Shown here one piece after another: positions 1-8,194 of a DNA stretch of 64,000 bases. How positions within the stretch are numbered: position 1 is the first letter of the stretch; every line of letters begins with the position of its first letter. The notes under the pieces are model-generated. The model worked only from the letters and a program-made list of their open reading frames with translations, was not told the DNA's origin and ran no database searches. Location: assembly GCA_027459505.1 (NCBI GenBank), contig DAIDIE010000036.1, positions 124,001 through 188,000 of the forward strand, given 5' to 3'. Source of the DNA: Acidobacteriota bacterium (GTDB lineage: Bacteria; Acidobacteriota; Terriglobia; Terriglobales; SCQP01). The position numbers and the translations under genes are program-made.

Positions 1-994
1 GCGCTGGGCAGGCATGCTGAATGGCGTATTGGAAATCACCGCGCGCCTGCTGGAGAAGCTCTGGCGTGACGTGGGTTTGAAACAGCAGCGCTTTGCCACG
101 GCCAAAGCGCAGGCGGCAATCCCCGGGCGCAAGGCGCAGAGCGCGGTTGTAGATATCCAGCAGTTCCGGGTTGGGAGCTGCCTGAAATGTCCGCAACACA
201 CGGGCGGCGCGACGCAGGTTGTCGGCATTGATGCTGAGACACTGCAGGGCGGCGCGCGCCTGCTGCGTAGCGTTTGTTTTCCTGTTGAGACTCTGAAAAA
301 GCTCCGCCTGGAGGTCATGGCTGCCGGCACAATCAAACTGTGCAAATTGCCGCGCGTCCTCCACTGCCTTGCTTTCGCCTCCGCCCATATACCAAGGGGC
401 CTGGAGCTCATAGAGTTCCAGGGCATTGTGGGCATGGTAGCTCTGCGGCGACTCTGTGACGGCGGTGGTGAACTCGGAGTGAATCTGCCGGCCAAGGTTG
501 AGCTTTTCCAGTGTCGAATCGGTTTGAGCGAACTGCGCGGCCAGACACTCGCCCTGCCGCTCGTGATAACGGCCGATGTCGGGCCGGAGTTGCACCGCGA
601 TTGCCGCCCAGCGGCAGCCTTGGTCCCCTTGACCCTCAATCTCTTTCACCACTGACATTTGGTAGGCGGCCTCGGCATTGCGCGCATCCTGGTGAAGCAA
701 TTGCGCGAGAAGCGCGTCAGCTTTGGGAAGGTCGATGCGATCACGAACGAGCGCGCTTGCGATCTGCAGCGGATCGGCGGGCTTTCGCGGCTGCTGTACT
801 GCAACACTCCGTTTGCGCGGCACCGCGGAACGGACTGCCGACGGCCTCGCGGCTTGCTGCGCAATGGCGCAGGGAGGGCGCCAGAGCAGCCCAAGCAGGA
901 ACAACGGAACTCGAACCTGACTCCAAAAGGGGCGGCACAGGCCTGCCGCCCGGCGGCGATCCAAGTTCGAATTCCGTGTTGAAAAAAATGCCAT
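1..994 (-). CDS. Secreted tetratricopeptide-like protein, 3' end off the window
   Basis: The minus-strand frame is open from an ATG at 994 to the left edge, so the C-terminus is missing. The N-terminus is basic, then has a hydrophobic stretch (VPLFLLGLLW) and a probable signal-peptidase site at AIA-QQ, which implies export. The mature part is alpha-helical, with spaced Ala/Leu residues and a segment HNALELYELQAPWYMGGG followed by ESKAVEDA, like the helical pairs of TPR proteins. No catalytic motif is visible. TPR proteins usually scaffold protein-protein contacts, but the partner here is unknown. An internal GTG (VRVPLFLL) would give a shorter, more typical signal peptide, so the exact start is uncertain. 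Confidence 0.6.
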   Translation of the reverse strand, partial: MAFFSTRNSNLDRRRAAGLCRPFWSQVRVPLFLLGLLWRPPCAIAQQAARPSAVRSAVPRKRSVAVQQPRKPADPLQIASALVRDRIDLPKADALLAQLLHQDARNAEAAYQMSVVKEIEGQGDQGCRWAAIAVQLRPDIGRYHERQGECLAAQFAQTDSTLEKLNLGRQIHSEFTTAVTESPQSYHAHNALELYELQAPWYMGGGESKAVEDARQFAQFDCAGSHDLQAELFQSLNRKTNATQQARAALQCLSINADNLRRAARVLRTFQAAPNPELLDIYNRALRLAPGDCRLRFGRGKALLFQTHVTPELLQQARGDFQYAIQHACPA

Positions 995-1057
995 TCGGAA
1001 AGATCTGGTCATGGTCCTGGGCGGCGCGGCAGCGCGGCCCAGGACGGGGATAACGCG

Positions 1058-2197
1058 CTATGGATTCGAAGGCATTCGCAGGCCCAGCGCCCGCACCACT
1101 TCCGGGTCGGGAATGGTGCGGTTATTCATCTTCGTCACCACGCCAAAGTTGGCCTGGTAATCCCACATCGCCCACCCAATATGGTACTTCTCCAGCGCCA
1201 CGCGCATGTCATGCAGCCATTGCGCGCGCATGGCGGGCGGCGCGTAATCGCGGAAGACCCCAAACTCGCCACAGTAGACCGGGACATGGTGAAGCGCAGA
1301 CCACTGCGCGGCGTAGGAGATGTAGTCATCCACGCGGGCCGCGTTCCAACGGTCTTGTCCGTACTGGTCGAGGAAGAACTTGCCTGCCAGCGTAGGTTCC
1401 TGTTGTAGATCGGAGGAAACGGCCTTGGGCGAGGAGGGATACGGAATGCCGCGTTCCGGAAGCACATCCGCGCTGGCCCAGGTCGCGCCCTGATGGGTAA
1501 AGGCGAAGGGCTCGTAATCGTGGAAGGTGTAAATGACATTGGGATCGGCGAGCGGCTCCAACACCAGCAAATCGCCCAGCCCCGACCAGTGTGCGCCGCA
1601 CGCGATGATCGTCTGGCGGGGAGCAACCTGCCGGATGGCATCGGCAACGGTGGCTTCTATGCCCTGCCAACGGTACGGATCACTCTGCTCGGGCTCATTC
1701 ATGATTTCGAAAAACACGTGATTGGGGTCATAGGAGGCGTAATGCGCCGCCAGGGCGCGCCACAGCGCAGTGAAGTTCGCCACGCCCTGCTCGCCGTGGA
1801 AAAGCCTCGCCTTGAAGGCGCTGGTGGGGTGAATGTCAATGATGACCGAAAGATGATGACGCAGCATGTCGTTGACCACCGCGTCCAATTGGGTCATGAA
1901 GGGCGTCTGCCGGCCGGCATGCAGCCAGTTCATGAGCTGACCACCATCAATGCTCAAACGGCAGTGGTCAAAGCCCATTTGCTCAATCAGGGCGATGTCG
2001 GCGGGTGTGGTGTAGCTTTCGAGATGGTGCACCGAATAGTCCGCGGACTGGGAAAACCACATGCTGGTGTTAATGCCGCGTTGCAGACCCTGTGCACGTT
2101 GAAAGGCGATACTGCTGGCCTGCTGCGCAACAACCGCAACCGGCACGATGACGGTGAACAGCAACAGCGTGGTCAGACGATGGAAAGCAGAGCGCAT
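1058..2197 (-). CDS. Secreted glycoside hydrolase family 5 (cellulase-like)
   Basis: The protein has 379 residues starting at the ATG at 2197. This start gives a clean signal peptide (MRSAFHRLTTLLLFTVIVPV, cleaved near VAQQ), whereas the frame upstream of it is junk-like. The TIM-barrel GH5 pattern is clear: DIHPTS after strand 3, FFEIMNEPE with the acid/base Glu168 in the N-E-P motif, YTFHDYEPF near 224-232 and VYCGEFGVF with the predicted nucleophile Glu311. GH5 enzymes are retaining beta-glycosidases that cut beta-1,4-glucans, mannans and related polymers. The substrate cannot be fixed from sequence alone. It is transcribed divergently from the DUF72 gene and fits the polysaccharide-degrading lifestyle suggested by the GH18 and GH79 genes in the window. 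Confidence 0.88.
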   Translation of the reverse strand: MRSAFHRLTTLLLFTVIVPVAVVAQQASSIAFQRAQGLQRGINTSMWFSQSADYSVHHLESYTTPADIALIEQMGFDHCRLSIDGGQLMNWLHAGRQTPFMTQLDAVVNDMLRHHLSVIIDIHPTSAFKARLFHGEQGVANFTALWRALAAHYASYDPNHVFFEIMNEPEQSDPYRWQGIEATVADAIRQVAPRQTIIACGAHWSGLGDLLVLEPLADPNVIYTFHDYEPFAFTHQGATWASADVLPERGIPYPSSPKAVSSDLQQEPTLAGKFFLDQYGQDRWNAARVDDYISYAAQWSALHHVPVYCGEFGVFRDYAPPAMRAQWLHDMRVALEKYHIGWAMWDYQANFGVVTKMNNRTIPDPEVVRALGLRMPSNP

Positions 2198-2328
2198 GAG
2201 AGTGGTTATAGCACGGCGCCAGCAAAAACGGTGTGGGGCGCAACAAGTTGCGCTCCACCGGCAGGCCGGCCAGCCGCTCCTGATCAGCCCGGGCAGCGGG
2301 ATTGGGCTTGCCCACCTTCCAACCAGGA

Positions 2329-3207
2329 ATGGCGGCGATTCCCCGCATTCAGACCGGGCCCCCGGATCCTCCGCCCTGGCGAACGGCGCGCATTTGGGTG
2401 GGAACGTCGGGATACACCTACCCACATTGGAGGCGGGGAGCGTTTTACCCCGAGGGACTGGCGGCCGCGGCGGAGTTGGAGTACTTCGCGCAGCGCTTCT
2501 CCACCGTCGAGCTCAACAATCCCTTCTACTGTCTTCCTTCGCCGGAAACCTTCGAAGGATGGCGCCTGCGCAGCCCCAAGGGGTTTCTGTTTGCGGTAAA
2601 AGCCAGCCGCTACATCACTCATATCAAGAAGCTCAACCAGCCCAAACAGGCGGCGGGGCTCTTCCTGGAGCGGACCGCGCGCCTGGGCAGAAAGTTGGGA
2701 CCGATTCTGTTCCAATTTCCACGGCAATGGCGCTGCCATCCGGAACGGCTTGAGCAGTTTTTGCGGGTGCTGCCCAAACGGCGCCGCTACGCATTTGAAT
2801 TCCGTCACGTCGAGTGGTTCAACGAGGAGGTGTACGGCCTGTTGCGGCGCCGGGGAGCGGCCTTTTGTTGGGCCGTGCACCCCCAGCTCCCGCCCGTTCC
2901 GCCGGTAGTGACCGCCAAGTTCAGCTATATACGCATGCATGCCGGGCAGGAGCCGTCCGGCAACTTCGGCGAGAAGGAACTCCGCATTTGGGCGGAGCAC
3001 GTCCGGCAGCTCCCGCCAGACCATGAGGTGTTTATTTATTTCAACAACGATTGGCACGGTTTCGCACTGCACAATGCGGTGCGCATGCGGCAGTTGCTGG
3101 AGGTTCCGCTGAAATTTCCGCTCCATCGGCCTGCGGTATTGAAAATGCCGGTCGCAAGTCAGGTAAGCGAGCAGCGCGGCAGCGACAACCGGCGGAAACA
3201 CGCTTAA
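2329..3207 (+). CDS. DUF72 (YecE-like) family protein
   Basis: The protein has about 292 residues. It has the DUF72 opening IWVGTSGYTYPHW, then FSTVELNNPFYCLP, FLFAVKASRYITH, LGPILFQFP, YAFEFRHVEWF and the closing VFIYFNNDWHGFALHNA, in the usual order and spacing of this TIM-barrel family. The molecular role of the family is not established. The ATG at 2329 has AGGA directly against it. An upstream in-frame TTG at 2302 is an alternative start, and the conserved domain begins about 20 residues in, so the start is uncertain. The last roughly 15 residues are polar and unconserved in appearance. It is a single gene, divergent from the GH5 gene and followed by tRNA-Pro. Confidence 0.85.
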   Translation: MAAIPRIQTGPPDPPPWRTARIWVGTSGYTYPHWRRGAFYPEGLAAAAELEYFAQRFSTVELNNPFYCLPSPETFEGWRLRSPKGFLFAVKASRYITHIKKLNQPKQAAGLFLERTARLGRKLGPILFQFPRQWRCHPERLEQFLRVLPKRRRYAFEFRHVEWFNEEVYGLLRRRGAAFCWAVHPQLPPVPPVVTAKFSYIRMHAGQEPSGNFGEKELRIWAEHVRQLPPDHEVFIYFNNDWHGFALHNAVRMRQLLEVPLKFPLHRPAVLKMPVASQVSEQRGSDNRRKHA

Positions 3208-3262
3208 AGAAGAGGCCTCCCGTGGTAGACTAACGATCTACCCCGTTGAATGGATTCCAGTT

Positions 3263-3339
3263 CGGGACGTAGCGCAGCCTGGTAGCGCACTTGCTTGGGG
3301 TGCAAGGGGTCGCGAGTTCAAATCTCGCCGTCCCGACCA
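3263..3339 (+). tRNA. tRNA-Pro (anticodon GGG)
   Basis: The 77-nt cloverleaf has a CGGGACG/CGTCCCG acceptor stem, a D-arm containing AGCGCAGCCTGGTAGCGC, an anticodon stem CTTGC/GCAAG closing the loop TTGGGGT (anticodon GGG), a T-arm with GTTCAAATC, discriminator A and an encoded CCA end at 3337-3339. No intron is present. It reads proline codons CCC and CCU. Confidence 0.97.
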
Positions 3340-3382
3340 TTTCCTCCCCCCCTTTCCACCTTCAGACCGCCGAGCCAGCAGC

Positions 3383-4036
3383 TCATCTTTCGGCGCTCTT
3401 ATGCGCCTTCAGGAAATCTGTTCCCAATCGTTCCTCAATGAGCCGTAGCAACGGCGCGCGGCAGGAGTTGGGGGCGGAGTGCTCCACCAGCTGCACGATC
3501 AGTTCCGGATGATCAATGAGCAAATCGGGTTCGCCATGCGAGCCCGCCAGGTAACAACGGCCATCCGCACTCCAAATCAAGCGGGGAGGGGGCGGGGGAA
3601 GGCGCACAATCAAAACAGCGCTGAGAAGCAAAATAGCGATGTCGAGCAAGAGAGCGGTTGCCCCGTTCGCAGCAAACATCCCTCGCGCGGATGGCGGTGC
3701 CGCCCAGGCAGTTTGCAGCAAAAGGGCCACGCGCGCCAGGAGCAGAATCAGCAGGGTGTTTGCCGCCGTCAGCGGCGCTCCGCTATGGCGGCTGCAAACC
3801 GTTTCCGTCGCGACCCAACTGAAGCCGCACAGCGAAATACCGAGCGCCACCAGCGGAGCGTGCCGCACTATCGGCAGTGTGGAGCAGAAAACGGCGAGAA
3901 CCAATGCCACTGCCCAAGCCAGGCGTCTCCTCAGCATGCCAGACCGGGATTGGACGGCGATCCAGGAGACCAACCCTGCCAGCAGCAGCGCCTGCCCACG
4001 CCTGAACACGAACCCGATCTGCATTGAGCTCGCCAT
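3383..4036 (-). CDS. Hypothetical multi-pass membrane protein
   Basis: The protein has 217 residues and is not assigned to a family. About four or five hydrophobic segments can be seen: around residues 15-30, 38-55, 60-76, 91-108 and 124-145. After a proline run (LPPPPPRL) comes a soluble C-terminal region of about 65 residues that contains [32 protein letters not shown]. The topology therefore suggests a membrane anchor with a cytoplasmic C-terminal domain. It is convergent with tRNA-Pro. The opposite strand also has open frames here, but the hydrophobic pattern and codon use favour this strand. Confidence 0.55.
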   Translation of the reverse strand: MASSMQIGFVFRRGQALLLAGLVSWIAVQSRSGMLRRRLAWAVALVLAVFCSTLPIVRHAPLVALGISLCGFSWVATETVCSRHSGAPLTAANTLLILLLARVALLLQTAWAAPPSARGMFAANGATALLLDIAILLLSAVLIVRLPPPPPRLIWSADGRCYLAGSHGEPDLLIDHPELIVQLVEHSAPNSCRAPLLRLIEERLGTDFLKAHKSAER

Positions 4037-4152
4037 AGCCGCAGCGGCGAAAACATCTTGCCCGCGGTTTCAGGCTAGCAAAACATTTTTACAACATTGT
4101 TACGGTGGCACCGGGCGGTCTACCCGGAGATGGCGCAAACCAGAATGGGCCT

Positions 4153-4172
4153 CCCCACCCGTTGGGGTGGAG
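4153..4172 (-). terminator. Weak hairpin downstream of the ACP-like gene
   Basis: CCACCC and GGGTGG (4155-4160 and 4165-4170) form a six-pair stem with a four-base loop, extendable by wobble pairs. No T-run follows on the minus strand. It could end the ACP-like transcript or be a processing structure, but the support is modest. Confidence 0.3.
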
Positions 4173-4210
4173 GGCACGCGAGGAATCCGCAGGCCGGCAA
4201 CTAACGCCGT

Positions 4211-4597
4211 CTACTTTTTCTTGGCGGCTGGCTTAGCCGGCTTGGGATTTTTCTTGTCGATATGGCTGATGGCCAATTGAACGAAATCGCCGACGGTGCG
4301 GCAGTCTTCCCACTCGTCTTCGGTGAACTCGCGTGCCTGGAACTGTTCCTCAGCGCACTTCAGCAGCTCGGCAATGTCGATCTCATCCAGACCCAAATCA
4401 TCGCTAAAGCTGGAATCAGCGGTGAGTTCCGCTTCCTCAATGGCCATCTCCTCGGCGATGAGGTGGACGAGTTTCGCCTCCAGCGTGTTTTCCACCGCCG
4501 GGCCCACCGGAGTGGGCGGATTCTTCACGACCTCGCCTTTGTCGGCTTTGGCCGGCTTTTTGTTGCTCTTTGCGCTGCTCTCGATCGCCTTTGCCAT
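4211..4597 (-). CDS. Acyl-carrier-protein-like protein lacking the phosphopantetheine serine
   Basis: The protein has 128 residues from the ATG at 4597, preceded by GCGAGGA at good spacing. An upstream in-frame ATG at 4642 lacks this. The central part (about residues 38-113) reads like an acyl carrier protein: LEAKLVHLIAEEM, SFSDDLGLDEIDIAELL, then EFTEDEWEDCRTVGDFVQLAI. In normal ACPs the motif is D-S-L and the Ser carries 4'-phosphopantetheine. Here it is D71-E72-I73, so the attachment residue is Glu and the protein cannot be charged in the usual way. Lys/Ala/Pro-rich tails flank the fold on both sides. A structural or regulatory ACP-fold protein is the most economical reading, and no fatty-acid genes lie nearby. 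It is divergent from pepA. Confidence 0.72.
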   Translation of the reverse strand: MAKAIESSAKSNKKPAKADKGEVVKNPPTPVGPAVENTLEAKLVHLIAEEMAIEEAELTADSSFSDDLGLDEIDIAELLKCAEEQFQAREFTEDEWEDCRTVGDFVQLAISHIDKKNPKPAKPAAKKK

Positions 4598-4787
4598 CTC
4601 AGATCCTCGCTTCTTTACGCCCCACATGCCTGTCGAGGCCACAAACTCTTATATTACCTGACCGGCGAGCACAGCAGCTGCGCCCCTGGCGTCGCGTAGA
4701 CTGAAGGAGAGGCACCGTTCTGAAGCGCTAGAGCCCCGGAAGGAAGCACCGGAAGAATGTTGCCGCCCTGAGGAGATTTCCCCGGAT

Positions 4788-6293
4788 ATGCAAATGCAGC
4801 TCGTCTTTTCCCCCGCCGCCGAGGTGGATGCCGATGCCCTGGTGGTGTTCATTCCTGAACAGGAAACGCGTATTCAAGGGGGGCTGGCCACCCTGGACAA
4901 GTCCCTGGGAGGGCTCCTGAGCGAGATCACCGGAGGTGAGTTCACGGGACGGGCGTTTGAGACCCAACTGTTGTTCAAACCCTCGGGGCTGCGCGCCCGG
5001 CGTCTGCTGCTCGTGGGAACCGGCAAAACCGGCAAGCTGGGAGTGCTGGAAATGCGGCGCCTGGCGGGTGCGGCGGCGCGACAGTTGAAGGCCAAGGGAC
5101 TCCGCACAATCGCGTTTTTCCCACCCCCGGAGCTGGCGCCCTCCAATGCGTTGAAAGCCATTATTACCGGCGTGCACGGCGCCAATTTCGATCCCGGCAA
5201 ATACCGCAGTGATCGCAAACCGGATGCTCCCCAGATCGAAACGGTCACACTGATCCTGGAGAGCAACATGGAAGCACAGCGCGAGCGCCTGGAACTGGCG
5301 ATGCGCATGGGTGAGGCCATAGGAGCCGCCCAGAACTTCGCCCGCGAGCTGATCAATGAACCCAGCAATCAACTGACGCCCACGGTCCTGGCGCGGCGTG
5401 CGCAGGAAATGGCGCGGGAATGCGGGCTGGAATGCGAGCTCATTGACGAAAAGCGCGCCCGAGAGCTGAAGATGGGCGCCTTTCTCAGTGTGGCGCGGGG
5501 CAGCGCCGAGCCGCCGGTCATGATCGTCCTGCGCTATAACGGCGCTCCCAATGGCACGGGACCGGTACTGGCTTTCGTTGGCAAAGGGATCACCTTTGAC
5601 ACCGGCGGGATTTCGATCAAGCCCGCCGACGGCATGGAAAAGATGAAGTACGACATGGCGGGTGGCGCCACAATGCTGGGAACCATGCGCGCTCTGGCGC
5701 AGCTCAAACCGCGTTTGAACCTCATTGCGATCATCCCCGCCACCGAGAACATGCCCGGCGGCCGTGCGCAAAAGCCGGGCGACGTCCAGCGCTCCATGTC
5801 GGGGAAAACGATTGAGGTCCTCAACACCGACGCCGAAGGCCGCATGGTGCTGGCCGACGGGCTGACCTATGCGCGGCAACTGGGCGCCACGCACCTGATT
5901 GACGCGGCCACCTTGACCGGGGCCGTTTCAGTGGCGTTGGGGACGGTTCATGTTGGCGTATTCGCCAACGACGACAACTTTTTTCAACAGTTCGCAAAAG
6001 CCACGGAAACAGCAGGGGAAAAAATGTGGCGTCTGCCGCTGGATGACGAATACTTCGAGCAGATCCGCGGCACGGTCGGCGACATCCTCAACACCGGGGG
6101 GCGTTACGGCGGCGCCATCACCGCCGCCATGTTTCTCAAGGAATTTGTTGACGAAACCCCCTGGATTCACCTCGACATCGCCGGCACCGGCTGGCTCGAC
6201 AGCGATAAGGCATGGCTGGCCAAGGGGCCCAGCGCGGTGGCGTTGCCCAGCCTGGTGGAGCTGGCGCTGGCAATGGCGGATGCCCAAAAATAA
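4788..6293 (+). CDS. pepA: Leucyl aminopeptidase (M17 family)
   Basis: The protein has 501 residues, the usual length of the family. It has an N-terminal macro-like domain and a C-terminal catalytic domain with the two-metal centre: Lys266 and Asp271 (GKGITFDTGG), Asp289 (KYDMAGGA), and Asp348/Glu350 in the signature NTDAEGRMVLADGL. The catalytic Lys278 and Arg352 are in place. The cytosolic enzyme releases N-terminal residues from peptides. GAGGAGA lies upstream of the chosen ATG, and a second in-frame ATG two codons later is possible. It is followed at about 100 bp by purE-purK in the same direction, perhaps one transcript. Confidence 0.96.
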   Translation: MQMQLVFSPAAEVDADALVVFIPEQETRIQGGLATLDKSLGGLLSEITGGEFTGRAFETQLLFKPSGLRARRLLLVGTGKTGKLGVLEMRRLAGAAARQLKAKGLRTIAFFPPPELAPSNALKAIITGVHGANFDPGKYRSDRKPDAPQIETVTLILESNMEAQRERLELAMRMGEAIGAAQNFARELINEPSNQLTPTVLARRAQEMARECGLECELIDEKRARELKMGAFLSVARGSAEPPVMIVLRYNGAPNGTGPVLAFVGKGITFDTGGISIKPADGMEKMKYDMAGGATMLGTMRALAQLKPRLNLIAIIPATENMPGGRAQKPGDVQRSMSGKTIEVLNTDAEGRMVLADGLTYARQLGATHLIDAATLTGAVSVALGTVHVGVFANDDNFFQQFAKATETAGEKMWRLPLDDEYFEQIRGTVGDILNTGGRYGGAITAAMFLKEFVDETPWIHLDIAGTGWLDSDKAWLAKGPSAVALPSLVELALAMADAQK

Positions 6294-6395
6294 GCCGTTG
6301 CCGGCGGAATACCTTGAACCAGGGGTAACCCCGGGCCGGATACCGGCGGCCGCCGCGGCCGTTGGCGCCGGGCTCACAGTAAAATTGAGGCTTGC

Positions 6396-6959
6396 ATGAG
6401 CGCCGATAACCAAAACCTCAAAGATCAGCCGCGCACGCTGGTAGGCATCATCATGGGCAGTCAGTCGGACTGGCCCACACTACGCGCCGGAGCGGAAATC
6501 CTGGAACAATTCGATGTGCCCTTCGAGGCCCGCATCGTGTCCGCACACCGCACGCCGCAATGGCTGGCAGAGTATGCGGCCAGCGCGACGGGACGAGGAC
6601 TGGAAGTCATCATCGCGGGCGCCGGAGGGGCGGCGCACCTGCCGGGCATGACGGCTGCCCAGACACTGCTGCCGGTGCTGGGTGTGCCGATTGAGACAAA
6701 AACGTTGCATGGCATGGATTCGCTGTTGTCCATCGTCCAGATGCCACGCGGGATTCCGGTAGGCACGCTGGCCATCGGCGAAGCGGGCGCCGTGAATGCG
6801 GCCTTGCTGGCCGTGGCCATCCTGGCGACCGGGCGCCCTGAACTGCGCCAACGCCTGGAGAAATTCCGGGACGAGCAGACGCGCAAGGTGATGGAACATA
6901 ACGAGGTGCAAATCCACAAAGGCAACCTCGGCTTCATCCGCACGGAAAAGCCGCGGTGA
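6396..6959 (+). CDS. purE: N5-carboxyaminoimidazole ribonucleotide mutase (PurE, class I)
   Basis: The protein has 187 residues with the class I signature set: [11 protein letters not shown] near the start, [44 protein letters not shown] and the C-terminal helix. It converts N5-CAIR to CAIR in de novo purine synthesis. The partner PurK supplies N5-CAIR and overlaps the purE 3' end by four bases (GTGA), typical of translational coupling. This confirms the PurK-dependent bacterial pathway rather than class II PurE. The C-terminal tail ([17 protein letters not shown]) is slightly longer than usual. Confidence 0.96.
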   Translation: MSADNQNLKDQPRTLVGIIMGSQSDWPTLRAGAEILEQFDVPFEARIVSAHRTPQWLAEYAASATGRGLEVIIAGAGGAAHLPGMTAAQTLLPVLGVPIETKTLHGMDSLLSIVQMPRGIPVGTLAIGEAGAVNAALLAVAILATGRPELRQRLEKFRDEQTRKVMEHNEVQIHKGNLGFIRTEKPR

Positions 6960-8128
6960 GCCGGCCACAGGGACAGAACGCGACGAGCCCCATTTTGCCG
7001 GGAGCAACAGTTGGCGTGCTTGGCAGCGGGCAGTTGGGACGCATGTTCACCATTGCCGCCCGCCGCATGGGCTACCGCGTCCACACGTTTTCGCCGGATC
7101 AGGACACGCCTACGGGCCAGGTCGCCGACCTGGAAATCACCGCCTCCTACGACGATCTGGCGGCGGTGCGCGCCTTTGCCGCCGCGGTTCAGGTGGCGAC
7201 GTTTGAGTTTGAAAACGTCCCGGCCCCCACTGCGCAGGCCGCCGCCGATGAAACCCTGGTGCGCCCCGCGGGAGGCGTGCTGCACACCACGCAAAACCGG
7301 TTACGCGAAAAGAAGTTCCTCGCCGCCCACGGTTTTCCAGTCGCTCCCTTCCGCGCGGTTCACAACAGCGAGGAACTGCGCCGCGCAGTCGAGCAACTGG
7401 GGACGCCGGCGGTGCTGAAAACCGCTGGTTTCGGCTACGACGGCAAGGGACAAACCAAACTCAAGAACGCCGCCGATGCCGAAGCCGTAGCCCGCGAGGG
7501 TGTGCGCCAGGAGATGGTGCTGGAGAGCTGGATTGACTTCGAACGCGAGCTTTCCGTAGTGGCGGCGCGGGCTATTGAAGGCCATTGCTGCGACTGGGGC
7601 GTCATTCAGAATCGGCACAAGAACCATATCCTGGATGTCTCGGTCGCTCCGGCGCCGGTGAGCGCCGCTGTTGCTGAACGAGCGCGTCAGATGGCGCACC
7701 AGGTATTGGAAGCGCTGGACGTGGTTGGCGTCCTGTGCGTGGAGTTCTTCCTGACTCGCAGTGGCGAGTTGCTCATCAATGAACTCGCGCCTCGTCCTCA
7801 CAATTCCGGGCATCTCACCATCGATGCCTGTGTGACCAGCCAATTCGAGCAGCAACTGCGGGCCGTCTGTGGATTACCGCTGGGCTCGACCGAGCAATTG
7901 CGGCCGGCGGCGATGGTCAATTTGCTGGGTGATTTATGGAGCGACGGCGAGCCCAACTGGGTGGCAGCCTGCGCCATGCCCGGCGTCAAGCTGCATCTTT
8001 ACGGGAAGTCTCAGGCGCTTCCGGGACGAAAGATGGGGCACCTGACCGTCCTGGCCGGCACGATCGAAGAGGCGCAAGAACAGGCGCTGGCGGCGCGCGC
8101 CGCACTCACACAAAAACCGCCCCGCTAA
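6956..8128 (+). CDS. purK: N5-carboxyaminoimidazole ribonucleotide synthetase (PurK, ATP-grasp)
   Basis: The protein has 390 residues from a GTG overlapping the purE stop. An N-terminal Rossmann-like region ([20 protein letters not shown]) is followed by the ATP-grasp domain: [16 protein letters not shown], then ELSVVAAR and [25 protein letters not shown] with the metal-binding Glu/Asn residues. It joins AIR, bicarbonate and ATP to N5-CAIR, the substrate of PurE. A strong hairpin 8 bp after the stop probably ends the pur transcript. Confidence 0.96.
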   Translation: MSRPQGQNATSPILPGATVGVLGSGQLGRMFTIAARRMGYRVHTFSPDQDTPTGQVADLEITASYDDLAAVRAFAAAVQVATFEFENVPAPTAQAAADETLVRPAGGVLHTTQNRLREKKFLAAHGFPVAPFRAVHNSEELRRAVEQLGTPAVLKTAGFGYDGKGQTKLKNAADAEAVAREGVRQEMVLESWIDFERELSVVAARAIEGHCCDWGVIQNRHKNHILDVSVAPAPVSAAVAERARQMAHQVLEALDVVGVLCVEFFLTRSGELLINELAPRPHNSGHLTIDACVTSQFEQQLRAVCGLPLGSTEQLRPAAMVNLLGDLWSDGEPNWVAACAMPGVKLHLYGKSQALPGRKMGHLTVLAGTIEEAQEQALAARAALTQKPPR

Positions 8129-8136
8129 ACAAATTG

Positions 8137-8167
8137 AGCCGTCCGCTCCTTCCCGGAGCGGACGGCT
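8137..8167. terminator. Bidirectional hairpin between purK and the giant secreted-protein gene
   Basis: The perfect 13-bp stem AGCCGTCCGCTCC/GGAGCGGACGGCT closes a 5-base loop. It lies between the convergent ends of purK (+) and the 8195-12544 gene (-). The minus-strand side is followed by CAATTTGTTT, which is better as a U-tract than the plus side. Confidence 0.7.
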
Positions 8168-8194
8168 CTGATTGCCGCTTTTCTCAAAGCCAGC

